A DNA stretch of 64,000 bases from an uncultured bacterium (lineage in GTDB: Bacteria > Pseudomonadota > Alphaproteobacteria > Sphingomonadales > Sphingomonadaceae): contig CALOGB020000175.1 of NCBI GenBank assembly GCA_942636505.2, positions 1 through 64,000 of the forward strand. The letters run 5' to 3'. Below are positions 28,248-36,732 of this stretch, piece by piece (the stretch's first letter is position 1; each line of letters begins with the position of its first letter). Made by a program: the position numbers and the translations under genes. Under the pieces are notes generated by a model. It had not been told where the DNA came from. It searched no databases and worked only from the letters and a program-made list of their open reading frames with translations.

Positions 28248-29133
28248 TCGTGTCGCTGTAACGCCCTGACGGCATGCCTGCCACCTCGCCGACGGTGACG
28301 CGAAGTTCGAGCGCGACGCCGTCGATCGTCAACGGCGGGGCGATCGTGCGCGACGATGGCCCCGCCAGGTCGACCGGCGCTCCATCGATCGCAAGGCCGT
28401 AGGGGATACGCGCCTGGCCTGAGTCGCTGCCGACCAGGTGACCCGTGTTTGCCGATACGACGAGCAGATGCGCGACGGTGTTTGCCCGAACCTGAAGCAT
28501 CGCTGTGCGCTGTTCGCCGGTGGTGAGCGTGCCGAGATCGATCGCCTGCGCCGACGTTCCGCTGGCAAAGCCACTGCTCGTACCCGCGAAGTTCGCCTGG
28601 GCGCGGGCGATGCTTCGCAATAGGAGCGTCGATCGCGCGGAGAAAGTGTCGGCAGCATCGGGCGTCCGGAGCATCGCCTGGACGATCCGGGAGTATTCGC
28701 CGGCTGCGATCACCGAATCCTGGTCGACCAGTAGTCTCCAGACGATCGTGACGCGGGGCCGCGCGGTCGTCAGGCGGACGGTCGACAGGTCGGGGGAAAG
28801 CCCGGCCACGACGCCGTCGCCGGGCTGCACCTCGATCCGATATACGAGCGGCCGTGTCGCGTCGCCGAACCGGATCGTGCGCAACGGCGCCGACGCATCG
28901 TCGACCAGTGCGACGGTCGCCTCGCAATCCGTACCCTCGACCAGATCGACGGTCGTTCGCAGCGATCCCTCGCCGGGGGTCATGCCGAACGGGTCGTAGG
29001 CGATGGGGCTCGCGACCAGCGTGCCGATCCGGACATCGCACGCGAACGCGGCAACGGGCATCGCCAACCCCAGCACGATCGCGGCGCCGGGGAGCCAGCG
29101 GCTAAGGGCGGACTGCATGAAGCGTACCGACAT
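28225..29133 (-). CDS. Csu-type pilus tip protein (spore coat U domain)
   Basis: This exported 302-aa protein has signal peptide LPGAAIVLGLAMPVAAFA followed by CDVRIGTLVASPIAYDPFG, the start of a spore-coat-U (SCPU) domain. A second SCPU-like half ends in ALELRVTVGEVAGMPSGRYS and the closing strand ITIDVSP, as in pilins assembled by donor-strand exchange. Its size and place at the end of the operon match CsuE-like tip adhesins. The start lies inside the usher gene (ATG 29133 or 29118). It would cap archaic chaperone-usher pili and bind surfaces. Confidence 0.82.
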   Translation of the reverse strand: MSVRFMQSALSRWLPGAAIVLGLAMPVAAFACDVRIGTLVASPIAYDPFGMTPGEGSLRTTVDLVEGTDCEATVALVDDASAPLRTIRFGDATRPLVYRIEVQPGDGVVAGLSPDLSTVRLTTARPRVTIVWRLLVDQDSVIAAGEYSRIVQAMLRTPDAADTFSARSTLLLRSIARAQANFAGTSSGFASGTSAQAIDLGTLTTGEQRTAMLQVRANTVAHLLVVSANTGHLVGSDSGQARIPYGLAIDGAPVDLAGPSSRTIAPPLTIDGVALELRVTVGEVAGMPSGRYSDTITIDVSP

Positions 29134-31750
29134 CGACTATTCCCTTCGAGAGTTCGGAGACGGCGAACTCGACCGTGGCCACGGTTTCGATCGTCACGCG
29201 GTAGCGACCGGGCGACAGATGGTCGGCTGCGAACCGGCCTGCGTCGTTGGTAAAGATCGGCCGCTCGCCGAACGCCTGGTCGCCGATCTTCTCGATCACG
29301 CCGGAGTAGCTCGACACCGGCCCGCTGGCGGTGACGATGAACCCCATCGCGATCCGCGACGCCGCCGATCCGACCGCGACTCGGTAGCCCGACGCGGAAC
29401 CCGGAAAGGCGAGCAATTGTCCGTCGCCCAGATCATAGCCGGCGGGCAGCGGATCGACATCGTAGATGTCGAGGATCGGGCTGAAGACCCGGTTGAGCGG
29501 CACCAGCGGCGCGCCAAGCCAATCCTGTCGGCCGACCACGTAACCCGCCTCGTCCTTGATCGTGACGGCCGCGCCGTCCAGCGTGGCGTGTCGATCGAAG
29601 ATCGCGAAATTGCCGACGCCGGGGCGACCGATCGAGACCTTGCCGTCGGCAAAACCCAGAAAGGTCGAGGCCCGCAGCCGCGTCTCGCGCGCGCCGATGC
29701 CGGTCGGCGAGCGGGCGTATTGAAGGTCCTGCTCGATCGACGCGATGAACCGGTTGCCGAAATAGCGTGCATCGCCGGATACGCCCGCACGCTCGTCACT
29801 GCGACCGAGCTGGATCCGGCCAGACAGGTCGCCGACCTGGTCGATCGGACTCCGGCTGGCCTCGATCACCCCGGTATTCTGGCGAGAGTCGACTCGTGCC
29901 GCGATCGTATCGCGTCGCCCGGTGCGCATCGACAGGCCGAGCAGGCCTTGCGGATGCCAGCCGCCCGGCAGGTTGCGCTCGACACCCAGGGTGGCCGTCC
30001 AGACGAAGCGCCCGCGCGTGAGATAGCCGTTCAGGTCGAGGCCCTGCCGTCCGGTGTTGCTGCGCGTGCTGCCGTAGCTTGCGATCGCGGCGAGACCGTA
30101 ATTGCCGCGTCGCCAGTCGGCGCGGGCATCGACGTGCCAGCGCTCGTCGTTGATCCGTCCGTCGCGATCGAAGGGCGAGGAGAAGTCCTTGCTGTAGCGG
30201 CTCGACAGGACCGTGAAATTCCAGGTGTCTCGGTCGAGCGTCAGCGTCTGGAGCCAGTCTATGCTGAACGCGGCCCCCTGCTTTCCGTCGAACCGGCTGG
30301 TGCTGGCCTGGCCACGGAATAGCCCGATCGGCGTGCCGACCACGCCTTCTCCGCTGACCTGCCAGTTGCCGTCCGCATATTGCCCACCCGTGCCGAGCGT
30401 GAAGCGGTTGGCGAAGCCGTGCCGGATATAGCCGGTCGCGGTCATCGGACCGCCATAGCGGCGCTCGCCATTCTCCTGCCGGCCGAGCGCGGCGCCGAAA
30501 TCGGTGAGCCCGCCGGCCAGCATCGCGGTCGCGGTGAAGAAGGCTGCGGATGCCACCTCGTGACGGCCAAGATCGTCCTCGACGATCAGCCGGACGTCGT
30601 TCGCGCCGAACTGCGACGACAGATCGGTCAGCTGATAGCGGCCCGGATCGAGGCGCAGGCGGCGCGTCTCGACGCCGTTGGTCTCGACGATGATCGTCGA
30701 TGGTCGGTCGAGCGTCACACCGCCGCGCCCCGAGGGACGGATATTCTCGAAGGGCCGGATCCCCTGATAGTCGCGCGCAACCGCGATGCCGAGGATCGTG
30801 TTGCTGCCCTGGAAGCCCGTGATGCGCGGCGTCAGCTCCCCCGCGGCATAGCGGATCGCCGAGTCGAAATCGTCATAGGTCAGCCGCGTCACCGCTCGAT
30901 CGAATCCGTAATGCCCGCCGTCATGCTCGGCGAGGACACCGCCCGACCGGAGGGTAACGCCGGGAAACGCGCCGAACGTGACGAACCCGTCCGCCGTCAC
31001 GCGCAACGGCGACCGTCCGCGGTCGGGCCCGCTGTCGATAAATCCCTGATCGATCGCCAGCGCGACACCGCCCGCGAGCCGCGCCTGCTGCATGTATCGC
31101 GAAGGATCGGGACGAACGTCGCCGCGCATGCTGAGCGACTGGAGCGCGAGCGCGCTCGCCGGCACGGTAACGGCGACCTCGAGCGTCGCCGGATCGTAGC
31201 GGACACTGATCGGCGGGACGTCGAGCGCGTCGAAGCGTGCCCGGAGAGCCGGTCCGACTGTCGCCTTCAGCTTGGCGAACAGCGGGGCGTCGATGCTGGG
31301 ACCAAGCAGCGCCAGCAGGCGGACGGCGTCGATATCGCCATTGCCCGCCGTATCGACGCGAACGCCGATCTCACCAATCAGGCGCCCGTTCACGAGTAAC
31401 GGCGCGTCGAGGTCGACTAGGCCGCGCGGAACCAGCGGCGGTGTCACCAGGGGGGGTGTCGCCAAGGGGGGTGTCGTTGGAGGCGATATTGCCGAGGGCG
31501 GCGGTATCGCAGGCTGGACGTCCTGGGGGACGGTGGAGGGAACGCGCCCGTTCTCCTGCCGGGCCTCAGCGGCGCCAGCGACGGCATCGTCGGCCGCGAT
31601 TAGCGCGGCAACGTCCAGCGTCGCGAATGGGAAAACGGCTGCACCCGCGGCCGAACCGCAGGACAGTGCGCACAGGCAGGCCGCCGATCGCCTTATGTGC
31701 CGTCTGGCACGCCAAGGGGACCGTCGTGCGCGGTCATAGCCCGCGGCCAC
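29102..31750 (-). CDS. Outer-membrane fimbrial usher (FimD/PapC/CsuD family)
   Basis: This 882-aa usher forms the outer-membrane pore for pilus secretion. After a signal peptide (CLCALSCGSAAGAAVFPFA) comes an unusual Pro-rich stretch with repeated TPPL units, then the N-terminal and barrel domains. Visible barrel segments are LRVTADGFVTFGAFPGVTLR, RPSTIIVETNGVETRRLRLD (plug border) and GRYQLTDLSSQFGANDVRLI. The C-terminal part GRFAADHLSPGRYRVTIE is the carboxy-terminal domain. I chose GTG 31750 because GGAGGAGCG lies just upstream; it overlaps the chaperone gene by 17 bp. It overlaps the tip gene at its 3' end. Confidence 0.9.
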   Translation of the reverse strand: MAAGYDRARRSPWRARRHIRRSAACLCALSCGSAAGAAVFPFATLDVAALIAADDAVAGAAEARQENGRVPSTVPQDVQPAIPPPSAISPPTTPPLATPPLVTPPLVPRGLVDLDAPLLVNGRLIGEIGVRVDTAGNGDIDAVRLLALLGPSIDAPLFAKLKATVGPALRARFDALDVPPISVRYDPATLEVAVTVPASALALQSLSMRGDVRPDPSRYMQQARLAGGVALAIDQGFIDSGPDRGRSPLRVTADGFVTFGAFPGVTLRSGGVLAEHDGGHYGFDRAVTRLTYDDFDSAIRYAAGELTPRITGFQGSNTILGIAVARDYQGIRPFENIRPSGRGGVTLDRPSTIIVETNGVETRRLRLDPGRYQLTDLSSQFGANDVRLIVEDDLGRHEVASAAFFTATAMLAGGLTDFGAALGRQENGERRYGGPMTATGYIRHGFANRFTLGTGGQYADGNWQVSGEGVVGTPIGLFRGQASTSRFDGKQGAAFSIDWLQTLTLDRDTWNFTVLSSRYSKDFSSPFDRDGRINDERWHVDARADWRRGNYGLAAIASYGSTRSNTGRQGLDLNGYLTRGRFVWTATLGVERNLPGGWHPQGLLGLSMRTGRRDTIAARVDSRQNTGVIEASRSPIDQVGDLSGRIQLGRSDERAGVSGDARYFGNRFIASIEQDLQYARSPTGIGARETRLRASTFLGFADGKVSIGRPGVGNFAIFDRHATLDGAAVTIKDEAGYVVGRQDWLGAPLVPLNRVFSPILDIYDVDPLPAGYDLGDGQLLAFPGSASGYRVAVGSAASRIAMGFIVTASGPVSSYSGVIEKIGDQAFGERPIFTNDAGRFAADHLSPGRYRVTIETVATVEFAVSELSKGIVDVGTLHAVRP

Positions 31751-32489
31751 CTCGCTCCTCCGGAAGAGCGCCGATGATGAGCTGGGCGGGTCCCTTGATC
31801 GTGTCGACAAGGGACATTTCACGCGACGCGCCAGACATCACGAACACGGCGTCGCCGTAGCGGATCTGGTCGAGCGCGAGTGGTTCGACCTTGTCACCGC
31901 GTTTCAATTGCCAACTGTATAATGTCAGGTCGGCGACACCGGCGCCGCTGTTGGTCATTCGTCCGTGCAGCGCGCCGTCCTTTCCGAGCACGAGATCGCC
32001 GGTCATCGCCAGCGCGGGCTTCAGCGAGTCCGGCTGGACGATCGCGGTGGTGTTGAAATTGAGCGACATCGCCAAGTGGCTCTGCATCGCCGCCGCTGCG
32101 TCCTGCTTGACCATCTCGGTGGAATTGGTCTGCTTCACGCGCAGGACGAAGACCTTGCCCTTGTCCATCGTCGGCGCACCGACATAGCGTACCTGCATCA
32201 GCTGCGACTTGTCGCCGGCGATGCTGGCTTGTGGCGGGAAGATCAGGAAATCATTGGGCGCCGGGGTGAAGGCCCGCTTGCCGGCTTCGTCGACCGTAAC
32301 CGAGAACGGCTGGAGCTCGACGTTGAGGACTTCGGCGCGGGTATTGGTCACCGTGATCCGGGCCGTCGATCGCGCGCCGCTAGGCGTCAGCGTGTAGATC
32401 ATCGGTTGTACGCTGTAGGCGAAGGCGAGCGTCGAGGTTAGGGCCGTAAGGGCGAGGCTGGCGATGACGCGGCGCGATGTTCTCAGCAC
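31734..32489 (-). CDS. Periplasmic fimbrial chaperone (PapD/CsuC family)
   Basis: This chaperone of about 251 aa has signal peptide RTSRRVIASLALTALTSTLAFA. Domain 1 contains GARSTARITVTNTRAEVLNVE and FLIFPPQASIAGDKSQLMQVRYVG, the G1-strand region that completes pilin subunits. Domain 2 has GRMTNSGAGVADLTLYSW. It escorts SCPU subunits through the periplasm to the usher. GTG 32489 follows a GGGGGA Shine-Dalgarno and fits the signal peptide; ATG 32528 lies inside the terminator hairpin and is less likely. It is second in the operon. Confidence 0.88.
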   Translation of the reverse strand: MLRTSRRVIASLALTALTSTLAFAYSVQPMIYTLTPSGARSTARITVTNTRAEVLNVELQPFSVTVDEAGKRAFTPAPNDFLIFPPQASIAGDKSQLMQVRYVGAPTMDKGKVFVLRVKQTNSTEMVKQDAAAAMQSHLAMSLNFNTTAIVQPDSLKPALAMTGDLVLGKDGALHGRMTNSGAGVADLTLYSWQLKRGDKVEPLALDQIRYGDAVFVMSGASREMSLVDTIKGPAQLIIGALPEERGGRGL

Positions 32490-32504
32490 GATGTTTCCCC
32501 CCGG

Positions 32505-32546
32505 AAAAAAAAAGGAGGTGGACGCCACCGGATTGCAGCGTCCACC
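32505..32546 (-). terminator. Intrinsic terminator inside the pilus operon
   Basis: Read on the minus strand, GGTGGACGC (32546-32538) and GCGTCCACC (32525-32517) form a perfect 9-bp stem with a 12-nt loop. TCC and nine T residues (32513-32505) follow. It stands 10 bp after the pilin stop and just before the chaperone start. It would let most transcripts end after the pilin gene, giving excess subunit over chaperone and usher. Confidence 0.85.
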
Positions 32547-32555
32547 CCAGTAGTA

Positions 32556-33020
32556 TCAGCCGACCGTCACATCCCAGCTCTCGCTATATGCACCAGCGAG
32601 GAAGGGCAGCGTCTGCAGCGTGACCGAGAAGTTGCCCGGCAGGCCGTTGGCGACGGTCGCATCCGGTGCGCCGATACCCGACGAAATCGCTGCGCTGGTC
32701 ATGTTGACGTTGTTGAACGGCAGAAGGTTGCCGTCGAGATCGAGCGTCAGGTTGTAGTGAACCTGCGACGAGGACGGACCTGCGAAATAGCCGTTGGCGG
32801 CATCGACGGTGATCGCCTTGTTGCCGGCTTTGTTGCAGGTGACCAGCACGCCAGCGATGTTCTGCAACGTCTGGTGCGAAGGATCGAACGAACGTGCGGT
32901 CATGTCGACCTTGCAGACCGGCGCGATCGTGCCCGTCGTGGTCAACGTAGCAGCGCTGGCAACACCGGCAAATGCGGTGGAAGCAACGATGGCGATGGAG
33001 AGAACCTTAAATCCGTTCAT
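32556..33020 (-). CDS. Csu-type major pilin (spore coat U domain)
   Basis: This 154-aa exported pilin has signal peptide LSIAIVASTAFAGVASA, then ATLTTTGTIAPVCKVDMTA with the first conserved Cys, LVTCNKAGN with the second, and the closing strand YSESWDVTVG. These are the marks of SCPU/CsuA/B-like subunits of archaic chaperone-usher pili. It heads the operon and is followed by a strong terminator, fitting high expression of the shaft subunit. The start ATG 33020 has GGGAAT upstream. Confidence 0.88.
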   Translation of the reverse strand: MNGFKVLSIAIVASTAFAGVASAATLTTTGTIAPVCKVDMTARSFDPSHQTLQNIAGVLVTCNKAGNKAITVDAANGYFAGPSSSQVHYNLTLDLDGNLLPFNNVNMTSAAISSGIGAPDATVANGLPGNFSVTLQTLPFLAGAYSESWDVTVG

Positions 33021-33096
33021 GATGAATTCCCGTGCTGTTGATCGACTGGATCGCCGATGGTCTTTGTCTACACACTAGCCTTTGTTCACAAATCGT

Positions 33097-33759
33097 TCAG
33101 TTGAATAGGTCTGATTGACTATCGCTATGGTGTAGTTTGCGTTGAACATGCACCGACAGCGACAAGGCTATTCTTTGTGCCTGGGGTGCCCCGCTGACAT
33201 TCATCTTTGCATAGATCGACCGCAGATGGGCGCGCACCGTGTTCACGGAGATGTTGAGCGTCCGCGATATCTCCTTCGGGCAGACCGCGTCGGCCACGCC
33301 CTGGAACACTGGCAGTTCGGACGGCGTCAGGCCGAACATCGCGCCGGCTATGCTTGCGTCGATCAGCGCGCGCGAACTGATATCGTCGAGCGTGACCAGC
33401 AACACCCAGGTTCCATCGACGATGGTCTTGAGGATCGTCACCGCGACCCAGCGCGATACGCCGAAAGGCAGGATCAACGCCGCTACCGCCTCGTCGCGCG
33501 ACAGCGCGAGCGCCGCCTGTTGCTGAAACAATCGATTGGACGCGGGTTCGGCAAAGCGCAGGCGGTGGCCGACATGCGGGGCGACCATGCCGACATCGAG
33601 CAATCGCTGTCCCGCCTGGTTCGTTCGCTGCAACCGCAGCGCATCGTCGAGCACCAGCCGGGCCTGCGCATCGAGCTCGAACCAGGCCACGCTCCAACGC
33701 TGTGCAAGTGCGCTCGGGCTGGGCCGCGATAGCATATCCATTCTGTCGATGACGCTCAT
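33097..33759 (-). CDS. LuxR-type helix-turn-helix regulator
   Basis: This 220-aa regulator has an N-terminal part (about 1-145, WFELDAQARLVLDDALRLQR) of the PAS-like type often found in sphingomonad LuxR-only proteins. The C-terminal LuxR domain reads LTPSELPVFQGVADAVCPKE followed by NISVNTVRAHLRSIYAKMNV. No receiver domain or autoinducer-binding fold is evident. It lies 77 bp upstream of the pilin gene in the same direction and is divergent from the phytochrome gene. Control of the pilus operon is a reasonable inference. Confidence 0.82.
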   Translation of the reverse strand: MSVIDRMDMLSRPSPSALAQRWSVAWFELDAQARLVLDDALRLQRTNQAGQRLLDVGMVAPHVGHRLRFAEPASNRLFQQQAALALSRDEAVAALILPFGVSRWVAVTILKTIVDGTWVLLVTLDDISSRALIDASIAGAMFGLTPSELPVFQGVADAVCPKEISRTLNISVNTVRAHLRSIYAKMNVSGAPQAQRIALSLSVHVQRKLHHSDSQSDLFN

Positions 33760-33971
33760 AGGACCCCTTGGAATGTGCCGCTGTCAGAGTTGCAGATATT
33801 CCGTGCTTCGATCTCGGGATGAATACGTCTTGTCGATCGCCCACCCTCTCCTGCCCCTACATCCAACCAATCTAATCGAAGTTAAAGTACGTACGGCAAC
33901 TTAGGTAATGCCCCTTACGTACTAGTCCTTAGTCGATCTTGATGTTGGATCGACGAACAAGGTGTCGGATT

Positions 33972-36578
33972 ATGGCGCAACGGATTCTTGAACATTGCCT
34001 GCTCGACCCAGCAATACTTCAAATAAATCCGAGGGATGGGGACAATTGCGAGATGCACGCGGATTGCGAGCGCGAACCGATCACGTTTCCCGAACGCATC
34101 CAGAGTTTCGGCTTTCTGCTTGCGGTGACCAACAACTGGGTGATCGAGAGGGCATCGGCGAACCTGTCCCAGTTTCTCGGGATGGAGGCCCAGTCCGCTA
34201 TCGGGATGCTTCTCGACCGCGTGATCCCGCAGCCGGCGATGCATCACCTGCGTTACCGCGTTGCGATGCCCGGCGCCGGCCGGGGGATCGACCGGATTTT
34301 TGGTTTGCGCCTGAGGCCGGGGGGAGATCTTTACGACCTCGCCTTCCATTTGAGCGGCAATCTCCTGATCATCGAAGGCGAGCCCTGCGGGAGTGACCAG
34401 CCGGCGAGTGCGGCGACCCTGGTACGTTCGATGATGGGGCAAGTTCAGTCGCAGGCTACGGTCGATTTACTCTACATCGACGCCGCGCGCCAGGTCCGTG
34501 CGATCACCGGCTTCGACCGCGCGCTCATTTATAGGATCGACGACGACGGTACCGGGCAGGTGATCGCCGAGTCCGCAAAAGCCGATGTCGATCCGCTGCT
34601 GGGACTGCATTTCCCCGCGACCGACATCCCCAGCCAGGCGCAAAGCCTCTATCTCCGCAACCCGTTCCGGATCATCGCGAACGTCGCCTCGACACCCGTC
34701 GCACTGGTCTCGTCGGGCTCTGGCCGGACTGCGCCGCCGCCGCCACTCGACCTGACACTGGCAGTCACCCGCGCGGTATCGCCGGTCCATATCGAGTATC
34801 TGCGGAACATGGGTGTCGCGGCCTCCTTGTCGATCTCGATCATCATAGACAACACGCTCTGGGGCCTGTTCGCCTGCCACCATTTCACGCCGCGGTTGCC
34901 GAGTTTCGTCATGCGCAGCGCTGCCGAACTCTTCGGCGCGATGTTCTCGCTGACGCTGGAGAACCGACTTCATGCCAGCGCCGCCGCGGACGATGCACGC
35001 AACCGTATCGCGATCGAGGAGATTGCCGCCGCGGCAACGGCAGTCCCGACGCGGCTGGCCGATCCGACGTGGTTGAGCACGACGATCGCGAAGGTCATAG
35101 CCTGCGACGGTATTGCGCTGACGAACAACGGCGCGCTCACCACTGCCGGAACCGTGCCCGACAAGGCCGCGATCGTGACGCTGGTCGAAAGCCTCGACAG
35201 CGCGGATATCGACCGCGTCTGCGCAACGGATTGTCTCGTCCATTCTGAGCGAGCGGCGGGCGTGCTCGCCATTCCCATCGCCCGGTCGCCTCGCGACTAT
35301 CTATTGCTGTTCCGGCAGGCGCGCGCCGAAGAGAAGCGCTGGGGTGGCGATCCAGATCCTGTCGTCGTCGTCGACATAGGCGAACTACCCACGGCAGCGA
35401 GCTTGCCGCATCCCAGAACCAGTTTTAGTCCGTTCGTACGTGGCAACCTCGGTCGGTCTTCGTCGTTCACCGATAGCGATTGCCGTGCCGCGGAGATGAT
35501 CCGAACGGCATTCGACCGCATCCTTCTGAAGCTGCTGGTCACCAAGACCAATCACGCCGAGCAAGGATCCGCGCGACAGGACATGGTGATCGCCGAACTC
35601 AACCACCGGGTCCGCAACATCCTGACGCTGATCCGCGGCTTGATCGGCCAGACCGCGATCGACGGTATCGGCACCGAGGATTACGTCGCGGCGCTTGGCG
35701 GTCGCGTCCAGGCCTTGGCGCGCGCGCACGATCACGCGACGCGAGGCGATGGCGTCTCCGGCACGCTGATCGCGTTGCTGGACGACGAGATCGCCGCGTT
35801 CGTACCGACCCGGCGCGATCGGTTTCAGATGTTCGGACCCGCCGTTCGGTTCGACGCGCAGGCGCTGGCGACATTGGCACTCGTCATCCACGAACTCGTC
35901 ACAAACAGCGTCAAGCACGGTGCGTTCTCAACCAGCGGTACGGTCGAGCTGCACATCACGAACGATACCGACGGCGTGCGCATGGCGTGGCGCGAGCGGC
36001 AGGGTCCGACACCCTCCGAGTCGAGGGAGCGAGGGTTCGGTTCGGTCATCATCGAACGCATGATCCCGTTCGACCTGCAAGGTCTCGCACGGACCCGCTA
36101 TCCACCCGCAGGGTTCGAGGCCGACTTCTTCGTCCCCGCGGCGCACGTCGTGGCAGAGGCCGAATTGCTGGTAGCAATCCCGATCGGAACGGCATCGTCC
36201 GACGCGCCATCGGAGCGCCCTCTGGCCGGACTATCCGTGCTCCTGCTCGAGGATAACATGATCGTGGCACTCGAGGCGGAGGACCTGCTTCATCAACTCG
36301 GCGCCGCAAAGGTCGAGATCGCGGCCGACCTGATCGGCGCCGAGAAAGCAATCGATCGCGGTGGCGTCGACATCGTCATGCTCGATATCGGCATAGGCGA
36401 TCTTAACAGCGCACCTCTGGCGCGCCGTCTCTCCAGCGTGTCGATCGCCTTCTTCTTCGCCAGTGGCTACGACGAACGTCCCGGCCTGGCGTCAGAATTC
36501 GCAGATATTCCGATCGTCGGAAAGCCGTACAGCCTTATCAATCTCCGGATGGCGGCCACCCAGTCCCTGATGAAATAG
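33972..36578 (+). CDS. Bacteriophytochrome HWE-type histidine kinase with C-terminal receiver
   Basis: This red/far-red photoreceptor kinase has about 868 aa. The biliverdin-binding Cys is in DCEREPITFPERIQ at about residue 32, followed by the PAS domain. The GAF domain has GLHFPATDIPSQAQSLYLRN. The PHY domain has SPRDYLLLFRQARAEEKRW and the tongue motif PRTSF. The HWE/HK family kinase has ELNHRVRNILTLIRG (His about 545) and VIHELVTNSVKHGA. A C-terminal receiver has LLLEDNMIVALEAE and Asp about 805 in VMLDIGIG. The start is not certain: ATG 33972 follows AAGGTG, while TTG 33939 and ATG 34053 are alternatives. It is divergent from the LuxR gene. Confidence 0.9.
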   Translation: MAQRILEHCLLDPAILQINPRDGDNCEMHADCEREPITFPERIQSFGFLLAVTNNWVIERASANLSQFLGMEAQSAIGMLLDRVIPQPAMHHLRYRVAMPGAGRGIDRIFGLRLRPGGDLYDLAFHLSGNLLIIEGEPCGSDQPASAATLVRSMMGQVQSQATVDLLYIDAARQVRAITGFDRALIYRIDDDGTGQVIAESAKADVDPLLGLHFPATDIPSQAQSLYLRNPFRIIANVASTPVALVSSGSGRTAPPPPLDLTLAVTRAVSPVHIEYLRNMGVAASLSISIIIDNTLWGLFACHHFTPRLPSFVMRSAAELFGAMFSLTLENRLHASAAADDARNRIAIEEIAAAATAVPTRLADPTWLSTTIAKVIACDGIALTNNGALTTAGTVPDKAAIVTLVESLDSADIDRVCATDCLVHSERAAGVLAIPIARSPRDYLLLFRQARAEEKRWGGDPDPVVVVDIGELPTAASLPHPRTSFSPFVRGNLGRSSSFTDSDCRAAEMIRTAFDRILLKLLVTKTNHAEQGSARQDMVIAELNHRVRNILTLIRGLIGQTAIDGIGTEDYVAALGGRVQALARAHDHATRGDGVSGTLIALLDDEIAAFVPTRRDRFQMFGPAVRFDAQALATLALVIHELVTNSVKHGAFSTSGTVELHITNDTDGVRMAWRERQGPTPSESRERGFGSVIIERMIPFDLQGLARTRYPPAGFEADFFVPAAHVVAEAELLVAIPIGTASSDAPSERPLAGLSVLLLEDNMIVALEAEDLLHQLGAAKVEIAADLIGAEKAIDRGGVDIVMLDIGIGDLNSAPLARRLSSVSIAFFFASGYDERPGLASEFADIPIVGKPYSLINLRMAATQSLMK

Positions 36579-36732
36579 ATGAATTTATACGAGGGCTCAT
36601 AAAATATTTCAGTAGATTCCTCATAACTAAGACCGACTGTTACGAGTGATTGTTGAAGTACCGATCGGATCGGATCAATAATCGTTTGAATAGTAATTAC
36701 CTTGTTAACGTTTTTATCGTTACCGCGTTCTA

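Noticed and set aside
29003..30322. Long plus-strand frame of 439 codons
   Set aside because: It is the antisense of the usher gene, with Arg/Asp/Gly-rich low-complexity translation and no domain; such mirror frames are expected in GC-rich coding DNA.
31438..31485. Short tandem units that could suggest a CRISPR-like array
   Set aside because: The units have no spacers and encode the Pro-rich part of the usher; they are a coding repeat.
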